The notes: generated from the sequence alone by a model not told the origin. Shown: positions 1 to 6,237, counted from the stretch's first letter. The stretch: 13,706 bases of DNA from an uncultured Acetatifactor sp. (GCF_910585425.1 NZ_CAJUCP010000093.1:1-13706), one strand, 5' to 3'. Numbers and translations: made by a program.

Positions 1-45
1 ATCAGCCACACGGATGTTTTTCGCTATGGTAGTATCTGTATTCAT
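1..45 (-). CDS. 5' end of an unidentified gene, cut by the left edge
   Basis: Only the first 15 codons are present, reading MNTDTTIAKNIRVAD. The start is supported by a perfect AGGAGG ribosome site at 54-59, eight bases before the ATG. Upstream on the same strand is an AT-rich TATGAT/TAAAAT stretch at 73-82 that could serve as a -10 box, but I see no convincing -35. Too little protein is visible to name a family. The frame lies about 65 bp downstream of the CCQNKLVIL-containing frame at 111-188. The call as a real gene rests on the ribosome site and start codon alone. Confidence 0.45.
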   Translation of the reverse strand, partial: MNTDTTIAKNIRVAD

Positions 46-110
46 GGCCTCACCCTCCTGCTTTTACTGGTATTTTATCATATTCCAGGCTAACAAACCA
101 TCCATATTTT

Positions 111-188
111 TCAGAAGTTCAAAATAACCAGCTTGTTTTGACAGCAATCCGTTTCAGACTTGCAGTCAACCTCGCCCCCACTGTCTAA
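111..188 (-). pseudogene. Start-less short frame ending in CCQNKLVILNF (second copy of a small-peptide motif)
   Basis: A 25-codon open frame, bounded upstream by an in-frame TGA, has no ATG, GTG or TTG before the motif. Its C-terminal part reads VDCKSETDCCQNKLVILNF and stops at TGA. The nine residues CCQNKLVIL are identical to the end of the small ORF at 329-454, although five bases differ; all five changes are synonymous. It may be a truncated or frameshifted relative of that small ORF, or the coding part of a repeated intergenic element. An ATG at 190-192 opens a different frame that ends after eight residues, so a one-base shift could have disrupted an older start. The similarity is seen directly; the pseudogene label is inference. 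Confidence 0.35.
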
Positions 189-191
189 TCA

Positions 192-347
192 TTATATTCT
201 CAAACATGCATCAATTCCAACTTGTACTTCTATATAATGATACTGTTTCCCAGTATTGAATAAAAAGTCTACCAATATGCCGTCATAGTCTGATATTGCG
301 GAACCTGTCTCCCGGCACTTTTTCCTTTTTAATCTTTCAGGATAACC
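192..347 (-). other. Open frame without a proper start, between the two small-motif copies
   Basis: This 51-codon stretch is free of stops and ends at TAA (192-194). It includes protein-like segments such as SDYDGILVDFLF and QYHYIEVQVGIDACLRI. It has no ATG and no ribosome site; the only plausible start is an internal TTG with no Shine-Dalgarno sequence. It overlaps the 3' end of the small ORF at 329-454 in another frame. A hairpin, ATACTG-GGAAA-CAGTAT on the minus strand at 240-256, lies inside it. I do not recognise a family. It may be a gene remnant or a chance open frame in AT-rich DNA. Confidence 0.15.
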
Positions 348-454
348 AGTTTATTCTGACAGCACTCTACAGAAACATTATATACAATCTCAATGCCCAA
401 CTTTTTACCTGGCCCCCTGAAAGATAATCTGCGGTTTTGAGGATGTGCCGCCAT
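329..454 (-). CDS. Small ORF, 41 aa, ending in CCQNKLVILKD
   Basis: The ATG at 452-454 is preceded by GGAG, five bases upstream, a good ribosome site. The frame is 41 codons and begins 22 bp after the HAD hydrolase stop. It starts MAAHPQNRRLSFRG, is basic and Gly-rich in the first half (residues 8-18), and continues through GIEIVYNVSVE to a C-terminal CCQNKLVILKD. There is no signal peptide or membrane segment. The C-terminal nonapeptide recurs at 111-188 with only synonymous codon changes, which is the main argument that it is translated. No function can be assigned. The adjacent cysteines (31 and 32) could bind metal or form a disulfide, but this is speculation. The alternative is a conserved non-coding repeat that happens to be open in this frame. 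Confidence 0.45.
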   Translation of the reverse strand: MAAHPQNRRLSFRGPGKKLGIEIVYNVSVECCQNKLVILKD

Positions 455-476
455 TTAAACTCCATTTACAGTTTTA

Positions 477-1208
477 TCATGCCAAAATATCCATCATCTC
501 CCGCCAGTCATGAATAAGCAGATATTCGAAATCAGGAGTATCCCTATGGCTTTGATTAGATAGAAAATGTGTTTCATCCTCTGTTCTTCCTTCATATAAA
601 ACAGGAAACATTCCAACACCATTTGCTCCGTAAATGTCATTTTCCATACTGTCGCCACAGTACCACACTTTATCTGCCGTTAGTCCCGATTTCTGCAATG
701 CTATCTCGTACATCATGCTGTGTGGCTTTCTGAATATGTAATCACTTGATACTAGCACAAATTCAAATCTGTTTCCCGGGAGCAGACGGTCAAACCGCTC
801 CTTTAAGGCAGCACCGGAAAAACAATTGTTGCTTATCACTCCTGTCCTTATTCCTTTTGCATTAAGGTAATCAAGCATAATATCCGCATAGGGCATAACT
901 GCACCTTGAGATATTCCATTCATAATTATTATCTCAGCTTCTTCCAGCGAAACAGACAGAGAAATATCCATATACTCCAAAAACAGCCTTAAAAAATTAT
1001 GCTCATGGATTTCAAGATACTTTCCTCTTTCTTTTTTGATTTTCTCAAACAGTTCTAAATTACTCCTGTCAAATTCTTCAAAAGAAATATTGCGTGGATT
1101 CCTGTCTATATATGGATAAATTGCTTTATTTCCATTAGAAGCATTATAATTCGGCTGGTAAATTAATGTACGCCCATAATCAAAGATGATCATTTCCGGC
1201 TTTTCCAT
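477..1208 (-). CDS. HAD-superfamily hydrolase (subfamily IA-like)
   Basis: The 243-residue protein carries the four HAD motifs in order: motif I IIFDYGRTL with nucleophile Asp10; motif II GVISNN; motif III Lys in RKPHSMMYEIAL; motif IV GDSMENDIYGA. These enzymes are usually soluble phosphatases acting on small phosphorylated metabolites; the substrate is unknown. A helical cap lies between motifs I and II. The residue two after the nucleophile, normally the general acid/base Asp, is Gly12, which is unusual and may alter activity. I chose the ATG at 1208 (MEKPEM) because AAAGGA lies upstream of it; the longer frame would need a TTG at 1226. Base composition is markedly AT-rich compared with rlmH and everything to its right, suggesting a different origin. 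The gene follows rlmH by 82 bp. Confidence 0.85.
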   Translation of the reverse strand: MEKPEMIIFDYGRTLIYQPNYNASNGNKAIYPYIDRNPRNISFEEFDRSNLELFEKIKKERGKYLEIHEHNFLRLFLEYMDISLSVSLEEAEIIIMNGISQGAVMPYADIMLDYLNAKGIRTGVISNNCFSGAALKERFDRLLPGNRFEFVLVSSDYIFRKPHSMMYEIALQKSGLTADKVWYCGDSMENDIYGANGVGMFPVLYEGRTEDETHFLSNQSHRDTPDFEYLLIHDWREMMDILA

Positions 1209-1254
1209 ACGAAATCTTCCTTTCAAAATTCCCTTTTATATCAAAATTTTAGCT

Positions 1255-1271
1255 TTCAGGCACTTCCTGAA
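1255..1271 (-). terminator. Weak candidate terminator hairpin after rlmH
   Basis: Minus-strand TTCAGG-AAGTG-CCTGAA forms a six-base-pair stem with a five-base loop, about 20 bp after the rlmH stop. It is followed by AAGCTAAAATTTTG, which is AT-rich but not a clean U tract. It also marks the switch from GC-rich to AT-rich sequence. It could equally be a chance palindrome. Confidence 0.25.
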
Positions 1272-1290
1272 CCTCTGCAAAATTTCGCCC

Positions 1291-1770
1291 TCACTTGTGA
1301 TATGGTTCCCCATGCATAATCCGGAACCCCCTGTAAATCTGCTCCACCAGTATCACCCGCATGAGTTGATGGGGAAAGGTCATGTCCGAAAAGCTTAAGG
1401 CCATGTCCGCCCGCCTGCGCAGAGACTCATGCAGGCCCAGGGAGCCGCCGATGACGAACACGATATGGCTGGTTCCCCTTACTGTCAGCCCCTCCATCCA
1501 CCGGGCGAAGCCCTCCGATGTCAGGCGCTTCCCTTCTATCTCCAAGGTGCAGACAAAGGCGTCCTCCCGGATTTTCTCCAGGAGACGCCTTGCCTCTTTT
1601 TCCTTAATCTGCTCCTCCAAGGCCTCGCTGGCCCCATCGGGCGTTTTTTCATCCGCTACCTCCAGGAATTCCAGCTTACAGTATCTGCTCAACCGTTTTT
1701 CATATTCCGAAATAGCGTCTTTATAGAACTTTTCCTTTATCTTGCCCACACATGCGATGCTGATTTTCAA
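1291..1770 (-). CDS. rlmH: 23S rRNA (pseudouridine1915-N3)-methyltransferase RlmH
   Basis: RlmH is a SPOUT-fold methyltransferase that uses S-adenosylmethionine to methylate pseudouridine 1915 in helix 69 of 23S rRNA on assembled ribosomes. The sequence shows the family's landmarks: N-terminal ISIACVGKIKEKFY, the cofactor loop FVIGGSLGLHESL, the knot segment MTFPHQLMRVILVEQIYRGFRI and the invariant C-terminal HGEPYHK. The ATG at 1782 would give 163 residues with no clear ribosome site. A TTG at 1770 gives 159 residues, the usual family length, and has GGGGG five bases upstream, so I prefer TTG. The preceding lipoprotein gene ends 82 bp upstream and may be co-transcribed. Identification is secure; only the start is uncertain. 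Confidence 0.95.
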   Translation of the reverse strand: MKISIACVGKIKEKFYKDAISEYEKRLSRYCKLEFLEVADEKTPDGASEALEEQIKEKEARRLLEKIREDAFVCTLEIEGKRLTSEGFARWMEGLTVRGTSHIVFVIGGSLGLHESLRRRADMALSFSDMTFPHQLMRVILVEQIYRGFRIMHGEPYHK

Positions 1771-1852
1771 GCTTACCCCCATAACAAATCCGGATTTTCA
1801 AACGCACCGCCCCAGGCGCTTCAGGCTGCGCATTACAGCCTTGGAGAGCAGG

Positions 1853-2719
1853 CTACTCCTGCCCGAACAATCGGAAATACTGCCTCTCCTCAGGCTCCTT
1901 GTTGTCGTATGTCACGCCCAGGTACAGGTTCTCCGCCTCATATTCCCCCGGTATCAGCCAGGCCACGACCATCTCTTTGCTCTCCCCCTTAGGAAGCTCA
2001 TAGTGGTAATAATCCGACTTGCCCACAGAAGAGGAAGATGCGGAGAAATAAGCCGGCATGGAGGATAAAATGCTCACTTTCCCGGTAGCCGGATCCGCAT
2101 ATGCGATCATGAATTCGCCGATATGCAGATCGTCCCCCTCTTCCACATTTACATTCCGTATAGTCAGGTTACATGTCAGGATACCCGCCTCGTCGATGCC
2201 GTACATCGCGGGATCCCCTGACAGATCGTAGTTCTCCGTCTTCTCCTGCATCAAAGCCCTGTCCAACTGCGCCTCCTCCGGGGAAGCGGACAGCTTCGCG
2301 TCCTGAAGGGTAAGCTCCAGCCCCTGCTCCAGGCTGTGTTCGTCAACGGGATAGAGAACCTCCAGAGTGTCTCCCGCTTTCAGGAGCTTATCCGACAGCA
2401 CTATGTCCGTCTGCTCCTCGCCGCCTTCACCGGCCAGCGCTTCCTTCAGGGCCAGCTCATCCGCCGCGCTTTTCTCCGAGGAAGGATTTCCCGCTTCCGG
2501 CATGTCGCTCCCGGCCTCCGACTGGCCTCCCGCCCCGGACGAATCGTTTTCCGCCTCCGGCTGTCCTCCTGCCCCGGACGCACCGCTTTCCGGCTCCTTC
2601 TGCCCGCTGTCCTCCATGATCTGCACCGTATCGATCCCCTGCCCGTCGCTCTCCTTGCCGCAGGAGGCAAACAGCATGCAGGCCGCCAGAACCGTCATTG
2701 CCAAAATTTTCTTTTTCAT
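1853..2719 (-). CDS. Secreted lipoprotein with DUF4352-like C-terminal domain
   Basis: A 288-residue protein begins with a type II signal peptide: MKKK, a hydrophobic stretch (residues 5-18) and a lipobox ending at Cys20 (LFASC). It should be lipid-anchored on the outer face of the membrane. Residues 21-95 are a Gly/Ser/Glu-rich linker containing two imperfect copies of a 12-residue unit, SGAGGQPEAEND and SGAGGQSEAGSD. Residues from about 105 to the end form a beta-rich domain with patterns such as LTCNLTIRNVNVEEGDDLHIGEF and a final YLGVTYDNKEPEERQYFRLF, resembling DUF4352/telokin-like modules; that match is my reading and not certain. The ATG has GAGG eight bases upstream. Ligand and role are unknown. 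It is followed by rlmH. Confidence 0.85.
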   Translation of the reverse strand: MKKKILAMTVLAACMLFASCGKESDGQGIDTVQIMEDSGQKEPESGASGAGGQPEAENDSSGAGGQSEAGSDMPEAGNPSSEKSAADELALKEALAGEGGEEQTDIVLSDKLLKAGDTLEVLYPVDEHSLEQGLELTLQDAKLSASPEEAQLDRALMQEKTENYDLSGDPAMYGIDEAGILTCNLTIRNVNVEEGDDLHIGEFMIAYADPATGKVSILSSMPAYFSASSSSVGKSDYYHYELPKGESKEMVVAWLIPGEYEAENLYLGVTYDNKEPEERQYFRLFGQE

Positions 2720-2965
2720 AAGATAACCTCGCTTTCTCCTGAATATGCCGGGGCACTCGGCTCACGGGCCGAACGCGTCCTGGATCGATGCCCAAGCTTG
2801 ACCGCTCGTGCGCATAACCGCTCTTTCCCGCGCCCGCCGGCACTGTCATATCTTTCGAGATTATCCTATCGCTCCTGTGTATCCTTGTCTTTTCCTGTTT
2901 GTATCGATATGGTATCTTTTTATTCCGCCCAAATCGGTGCAGCTTTCCGAAGACCGCCGTGTCTT
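2720..2965 (-). other. 246-bp structured intergenic region upstream of the lipoprotein gene
   Basis: No gene is visible. The part nearest the lipoprotein gene (2751-2793) folds: outer arms GGGCA (2751-2755) and TGCCC (2789-2793) enclose an inner stem TCGGC/GCCGA (2757-2761 and 2768-2772) with a six-base loop. The stretch 2755-2850 is GC-rich. The 3' end of the zinc-ribbon gene is followed by a small hairpin, AAGAC-ACGGCG-GTCTT on the minus strand (2951-2966), without a U tract. An AGGATAAT motif (about 2860-2868) may be a -10 box but lacks a good -35. Confidence 0.4.
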
Positions 2966-3886
2966 CTACGCCGATTCGTCCTTCTTCTCATAAATCATGT
3001 CATATACGGAATCATCGATGAATTTCTCCAGAAAACATTGATCCAGGTTCACGAACTGATAGTTCAGTTTTGCCTTGATACATTCGAAACGTTTGAAATA
3101 CAGGGCCTCCTCCGATTCAGTGCCGTCCACGCCGATTTCGCTGTCCAGCTCCTGGGCGCGCAGGTTCTCACGGCACCATGCCAGCATGGCGTCCCGGAGG
3201 GAATTTTCGGATTCTGCCTTTTTGGCGAAAAGCTTTGCGTTGTTCATGGATACGATGCCCGCCACGATAAAGAGGATGAACACAGCGGCCATCACGCCGT
3301 AGAACAGATAAGGATTGCTGAAATGCAGCGGAATCATGCCCATGATGCCCAGGACGATGACTACGAGTCCTACGCTTCCCATGATCAATAATATCCACGC
3401 GGAGGAACGGTTCTCATTGGCCCGCTCCCTGCTGTCCTGATAGAGCGCTCCGGCACTCTGGAACCCGGCAGCCCGCTTCGGCTGGCCGGCATCCGTCTCC
3501 GGTTCATGGGGGTAGGCATCCCCATGCTCCCCGTCCTGCTCCTGGGGCAGACTGGCAGACATGCCGGCTTCTCCCGCTTCCCCGGCAGCCGTGTCCGCTT
3601 CTCTCTGCATGGCACAGTCAGGCGCTTCCTCCCAGGCGGCTTCCTCCCTGGATTCCGCCTCCGCAGCCGGACCCTCTGCCTCCCGCGCCGTGAGGCCTCC
3701 CGCCTTCCCGGCAGCCAGGCGCGCTGCCTGCTGCATCGCAAGCTCCAGACGCTTCGCCTGTTCCGCGGCGGCACGCTCTTCCTCCATTTTCAAAAACTGC
3801 TCCTCATCCACCAGTGCGCCGCCGCAATCGGCGCACACCGTGAATCCTTCCCTATACTCGCTTTTGCATTTCGGACACCAAGGCAT
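2966..3886 (-). CDS. Zinc-ribbon protein with two transmembrane segments
   Basis: The 306-residue protein opens with a rubredoxin-like zinc ribbon: Cys4-x2-Cys7 and Cys18-x2-Cys21 (WCPKCKSEYREGF, VCADCGG). Residues 30-110 are rich in Ala and Glu and likely helical or disordered. Two hydrophobic helices follow at about 163-184 and 192-213, separated by a short loop. The last 90 residues are soluble and acidic. By the short inter-helix loop, both ends are probably cytoplasmic. Proteins of this layout are common in Lachnospiraceae, but no function is established that I know of. AAGG lies nine bases before the ATG. A 277-bp leader with strong inverted repeats precedes it. A second zinc-ribbon membrane protein sits at 7226-8701, on the other side of the Nfn genes. 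Confidence 0.85.
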   Translation of the reverse strand: MPWCPKCKSEYREGFTVCADCGGALVDEEQFLKMEEERAAAEQAKRLELAMQQAARLAAGKAGGLTAREAEGPAAEAESREEAAWEEAPDCAMQREADTAAGEAGEAGMSASLPQEQDGEHGDAYPHEPETDAGQPKRAAGFQSAGALYQDSRERANENRSSAWILLIMGSVGLVVIVLGIMGMIPLHFSNPYLFYGVMAAVFILFIVAGIVSMNNAKLFAKKAESENSLRDAMLAWCRENLRAQELDSEIGVDGTESEEALYFKRFECIKAKLNYQFVNLDQCFLEKFIDDSVYDMIYEKKDESA

Positions 3887-3905
3887 ATTTGTCTACCTTC
3901 TTTCC

Positions 3906-3998
3906 TCATCTGAATCGCCAGCCGCCGGACGCAAGCTCCACACGGCATTCGACATACAATGGGTCAGGACGGCAGACTATCCGTCCCGTCCACTGCAT
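3906..3998 (-). other. Possible 30-codon leader ORF before the zinc-ribbon gene
   Basis: An ATG at 3996-3998 opens 30 codons (beginning MQWTGRIVCRPDPLY, ending GGWRFR) that stop 19 bp before the zinc-ribbon start. The frame stays open upstream to about 4107, through the inverted repeat, but with no further start codon. There is no Shine-Dalgarno sequence. It could be a leader peptide, part of a repeated element, or chance. Confidence 0.15.
3967..3986 (-). other. GC-rich hairpin in the leader of the zinc-ribbon gene
   Basis: GGACGG (3967-3972) pairs with CCGTCC (3981-3986) across an eight-base loop. It lies between the larger inverted repeat and the zinc-ribbon gene start. No U tract follows on either strand, so it is not an obvious terminator. 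Confidence 0.4.
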
Positions 3999-4009
3999 GC
4001 GGAAATCAA

Positions 4010-4098
4010 TGTAACATGAAATATATACTGCAGACCGCCAGGCTTTACAGTGGTGTCGCCGGGAAAGTACTTGGCTGGCGGTCTGCAGTCGGGTTACA
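4010..4098. repeat. Long inverted repeat with 15-bp perfect arms
   Basis: ACTGCAGACCGCCAG (4027-4041) is exactly complementary to CTGGCGGTCTGCAGT (4075-4089), with a 33-base loop. A further pair, TGTAAC (4010-4015) and GTTACA (4093-4098), extends the symmetry across unpaired bases. No U tract follows on the minus strand, where the sequence continues TATATATTTCATG, so a simple intrinsic terminator is not favoured. It could be a 5'-leader RNA structure, a transcript-end hairpin for the nfn operon, or a small non-autonomous mobile element. Confidence 0.7.
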
Positions 4099-4119
4099 CT
4101 GCAAATTTAACCGATGCGC

Positions 4120-4151
4120 AGTATAACTTGCTGTAGTTGAAATTATGTCAA
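4120..4151 (-). promoter_or_regulatory. Candidate promoter for the zinc-ribbon gene
   Basis: The minus strand shows a perfect -35 TTGACA (4146-4151) and a near-consensus -10 TATACT (4120-4125). The spacer is 20 bases, longer than the usual 17, so this is weak. If used, the transcript would begin near 4113 and carry the long inverted repeat in a leader of about 225 bases before the start at 3886. Confidence 0.3.
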
Positions 4152-4163
4152 AGATATTTCATT

Positions 4164-4463
4164 TCAAAGTTCGTAATCCATGCAGGCCCTGTTGCAGGTG
4201 ACGCTTCCCACATACTTTCCGGCCTCCACATGGGCCGGGTGGTTCTGATACGCGGACAGGGCCTCCACGGTCTCAAAGGTGGAAATCAGGGCGATGTCGC
4301 GATTGCTGGATGCCAACTGGTTCTGCACCACCTGGATTTCTACCGCTCCGGGAACCAGTTCTTTAATCGGCTCCAATAGAGCCTTCATCTTCGCCCCTGC
4401 TTCTTCCCTCTCTGCTTCGGAAAGCTCCTCCAAAAAGTTCCAGAACACAATGTGTCTTACCAT
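4164..4463 (-). CDS. Dabb-domain (stress-responsive alpha/beta-barrel) protein
   Basis: A 99-residue protein beginning MVRHIVFWNFLEELSEAER, the typical Dabb opening in which a strand with conserved His is followed by a helix. The middle VEIQVVQNQLASSNRDIALISTFETVEAL and the HPAHVEAGKYV motif near residues 75-85 also fit the family, which forms dimeric ferredoxin-like barrels. Functions in the family vary and are mostly unknown for single-domain bacterial members. The ATG at 4463 is preferred over a TTG three bases earlier. AGGAGG, overlapping the nfnB stop codon, lies eight bases upstream, and only 12 bp separate the two genes. This implies translation coupled with nfnB and points to a shared role, though none is known. 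Confidence 0.87.
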   Translation of the reverse strand: MVRHIVFWNFLEELSEAEREEAGAKMKALLEPIKELVPGAVEIQVVQNQLASSNRDIALISTFETVEALSAYQNHPAHVEAGKYVGSVTCNRACMDYEL

Positions 4464-4475
4464 CAATCATCCCTC

Positions 4476-5861
4476 CTACTTGCCGCTCAGGTATTCGTCT
4501 ATCCCTTTCGCTGCCACCTTCCCGGCACCCATAGCTAGTATTACCGTAGCCGCGCCTGTGACGGCGTCTCCGCCGGCGTAGACGCCCTCCTTGGTGGTCT
4601 GGCCGTTGGACTCCTCCGCCACGATGCACTTCCACTTATTGGTCTCCAACCCTTCCGTTGTGGAAGAAATCAGGGGATTCGGGGAAGTCCCCAGGGACAT
4701 GATGACGGTATCCAGTTCCATGGTAAACTCGGAATCCGGAATCTCCACGGGACGCCTGCGCCCGGAGGCATCCGGCTCGCCCAGCTCCATCCTGATGCAT
4801 TTCATGCCCGTGACCCAGCCCTTCTCGTCCGCAAGAATCTCCGTGGGATTGGTCAGCAGGTCGAAGATGATGCCCTCCTCCTTGGCATGATGGACTTCCT
4901 CCACCCTGGCGGGGAGCTCCTCCTCGCTGCGGCGGTACACGATATGCACCTCCGCTCCCAGGCGCAGCGCCGTCCTGGCAGCGTCCATGGCCACGTTGCC
5001 GCCGCCTACCACAGCCACTTTTTTGCTGTGCATGATGGGTGTGGTGGAATTCCTGTCAAAGGCCTTCATCAGATTGCTCCTGGTCAGGTACTCGTTGGCG
5101 GAGAACACGCCGTTGGAGTTCTCCCCGGGGATGCCCATGAACTTGGGCAGGCCCGCGCCGGAACCGATGAATACGGCCTCGAATCCCTCCTCCTGGATCA
5201 GCTCATCGATGGTGACGGACTTGCCCACCACCACATTGGTCTCTATCTTCACGCCCAGAGCCTTCACGTTCTCGATTTCCTCAGCCACCACGGCTTTTTT
5301 AGGCAGACGGAACTCCGGAATGCCGTACACCAGCACGCCGCCGGGCTCATGAAGGGCTTCGAAAATCGTCACGTCATAGCCCATCTTGGCCAGATCCCCG
5401 GCGCAGGTCAGGCCTGCGGGGCCGGAGCCGATGACTGCCACGCTTTTCCCCTTCTTCTCCGCCGTCACTTCCGGCTTGATGCCGTTCTCCCTGGCCCAGT
5501 CGGCCACGAAGCGCTCCAGCTTGCCGATGGAGACGGGGTCGCCCTTGATGCCCCGGATGCATTTCCCCTCGCACTGGGTCTCCTGAGGGCACACGCGGCC
5601 GCAGACCGCCGGAAGGGCGCTGGCCTTGCTGATGATCTGATAGGCTTCCGCAATATTCCCCTCTTTCACTTTTTCGATAAAGGCGGGGATGTCAATGGCC
5701 ACAGGACATCCCTTGACGCACTGCGCGTTCTTGCAGTTGATGCATCTGGCAGCCTCCGCCTGGGCCTCCTCCTTATTATATCCCAGACATACTTCTTCAA
5801 AATTGGCGGCACGCTCCTTCGCGTCCTGCTCCCTCACCGGGATTTTCGTCAAAACGTCCAT
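4476..5861 (-). CDS. nfnB: NfnB-type NADPH:ferredoxin oxidoreductase subunit (annotated often as glutamate synthase small subunit, gltA)
   Basis: The 461-residue flavoprotein matches the GltD/NfnB family. Two [4Fe-4S] sites are visible: Cys40, 43, 48, 52 (CINCKNAQCVKGCP) and Cys87, 91, 97, 101 (CGRVCPQETQCEGKC). A FAD-binding Rossmann motif lies at 144-168 (VIGSGPAGLTCAGDLA), an NADPH-binding motif near 290 (VVGGGNVAMDAARTALRLGA), and the terminal FAD segment AGGDAVTGAATVILAMGAG. NfnB binds NADP(H) and the bifurcating FAD, and with NfnA couples NADH and reduced ferredoxin to NADP+ reduction in the cytoplasm. No large glutamate synthase subunit is nearby, while an NfnA-like gene is, so I favour Nfn over true glutamate synthase. 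GGAGGA precedes the ATG. The gene is separated from nfnA by a small TIGR04076-like gene. Confidence 0.92.
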   Translation of the reverse strand: MDVLTKIPVREQDAKERAANFEEVCLGYNKEEAQAEAARCINCKNAQCVKGCPVAIDIPAFIEKVKEGNIAEAYQIISKASALPAVCGRVCPQETQCEGKCIRGIKGDPVSIGKLERFVADWARENGIKPEVTAEKKGKSVAVIGSGPAGLTCAGDLAKMGYDVTIFEALHEPGGVLVYGIPEFRLPKKAVVAEEIENVKALGVKIETNVVVGKSVTIDELIQEEGFEAVFIGSGAGLPKFMGIPGENSNGVFSANEYLTRSNLMKAFDRNSTTPIMHSKKVAVVGGGNVAMDAARTALRLGAEVHIVYRRSEEELPARVEEVHHAKEEGIIFDLLTNPTEILADEKGWVTGMKCIRMELGEPDASGRRRPVEIPDSEFTMELDTVIMSLGTSPNPLISSTTEGLETNKWKCIVAEESNGQTTKEGVYAGGDAVTGAATVILAMGAGKVAAKGIDEYLSGK

Positions 5862-5949
5862 TTATTCTCATTCCTCCATATTTTTATACTCTGCATCCTT
5901 ACCTTCCATACTCCTACATGTCGGAAGCATCCAAAATCCTGCATTTCCT

Positions 5950-6237
5950 TTAGGTATCACGCTTTCTGGCCGACAGCCGAAACCGCACCGGACCGTCCGC
6001 ACATCCGAACTCTATCTCGTAATCCTTATCTGAGCCTCTTGCTTTAAAGCTTCCTCCGCATCGGATGATTTCACATAATGTATACAAGACGGGCATTGTC
6101 TTGGGGCAGAAGCCGGAGGGTGTCTCATATCCGCAGCTAAAGCGGTCATTTCTCTCAAACCCCAGCCTGCACTGTTCAGCCCGGCCTTCCGTCACCGTTA
6201 CGGTAAACTCCCAGTCCTCCTCAATCCATTTTTTCAT
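5950..6237 (-). CDS. TIGR04076-like small protein
   Basis: The 95-residue protein starts MKKWIEEDWEFTVTVTEG, with AGGAG six bases before the ATG. The pattern of an initial strand, a Cys-containing segment (QCRLGFERNDRF), then SGFCPKTMPVLYTLCEIIRCGG and a final beta strand (VRFRLSARK) resembles TIGR04076, a family of unknown function with conserved cysteines and a central helical segment. It has no signal peptide. It sits between nfnA (78 bp upstream) and nfnB (88 bp downstream) on the same strand, so it is probably in the same operon. A link to the Nfn enzyme is suggested only by position. The family match is from memory of the pattern, not a search. Confidence 0.75.
   Translation of the reverse strand: MKKWIEEDWEFTVTVTEGRAEQCRLGFERNDRFSCGYETPSGFCPKTMPVLYTLCEIIRCGGSFKARGSDKDYEIEFGCADGPVRFRLSARKRDT

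Noticed and set aside
1823..1841. Terminator between the lipoprotein gene and rlmH
   Set aside because: AGGCTG/CAGCCT forms a six-base stem, but no U tract follows, so it is not a credible intrinsic terminator.
4476..5861. True glutamate synthase small subunit
   Set aside because: No large subunit gene is nearby and an NfnA-type partner is; the sequence families overlap, so the genomic context decides in favour of NfnB.
5849..5944. 31-codon minus-strand ORF between the TIGR04076-like gene and nfnB
   Set aside because: AAGGAA is too close to its ATG, it overlaps the nfnB start and the product has no recognisable features.
4887..6047. 386-codon plus-strand open frame antisense to nfnB
   Set aside because: It mirrors a clearly coding minus-strand gene and shows no motif of its own.
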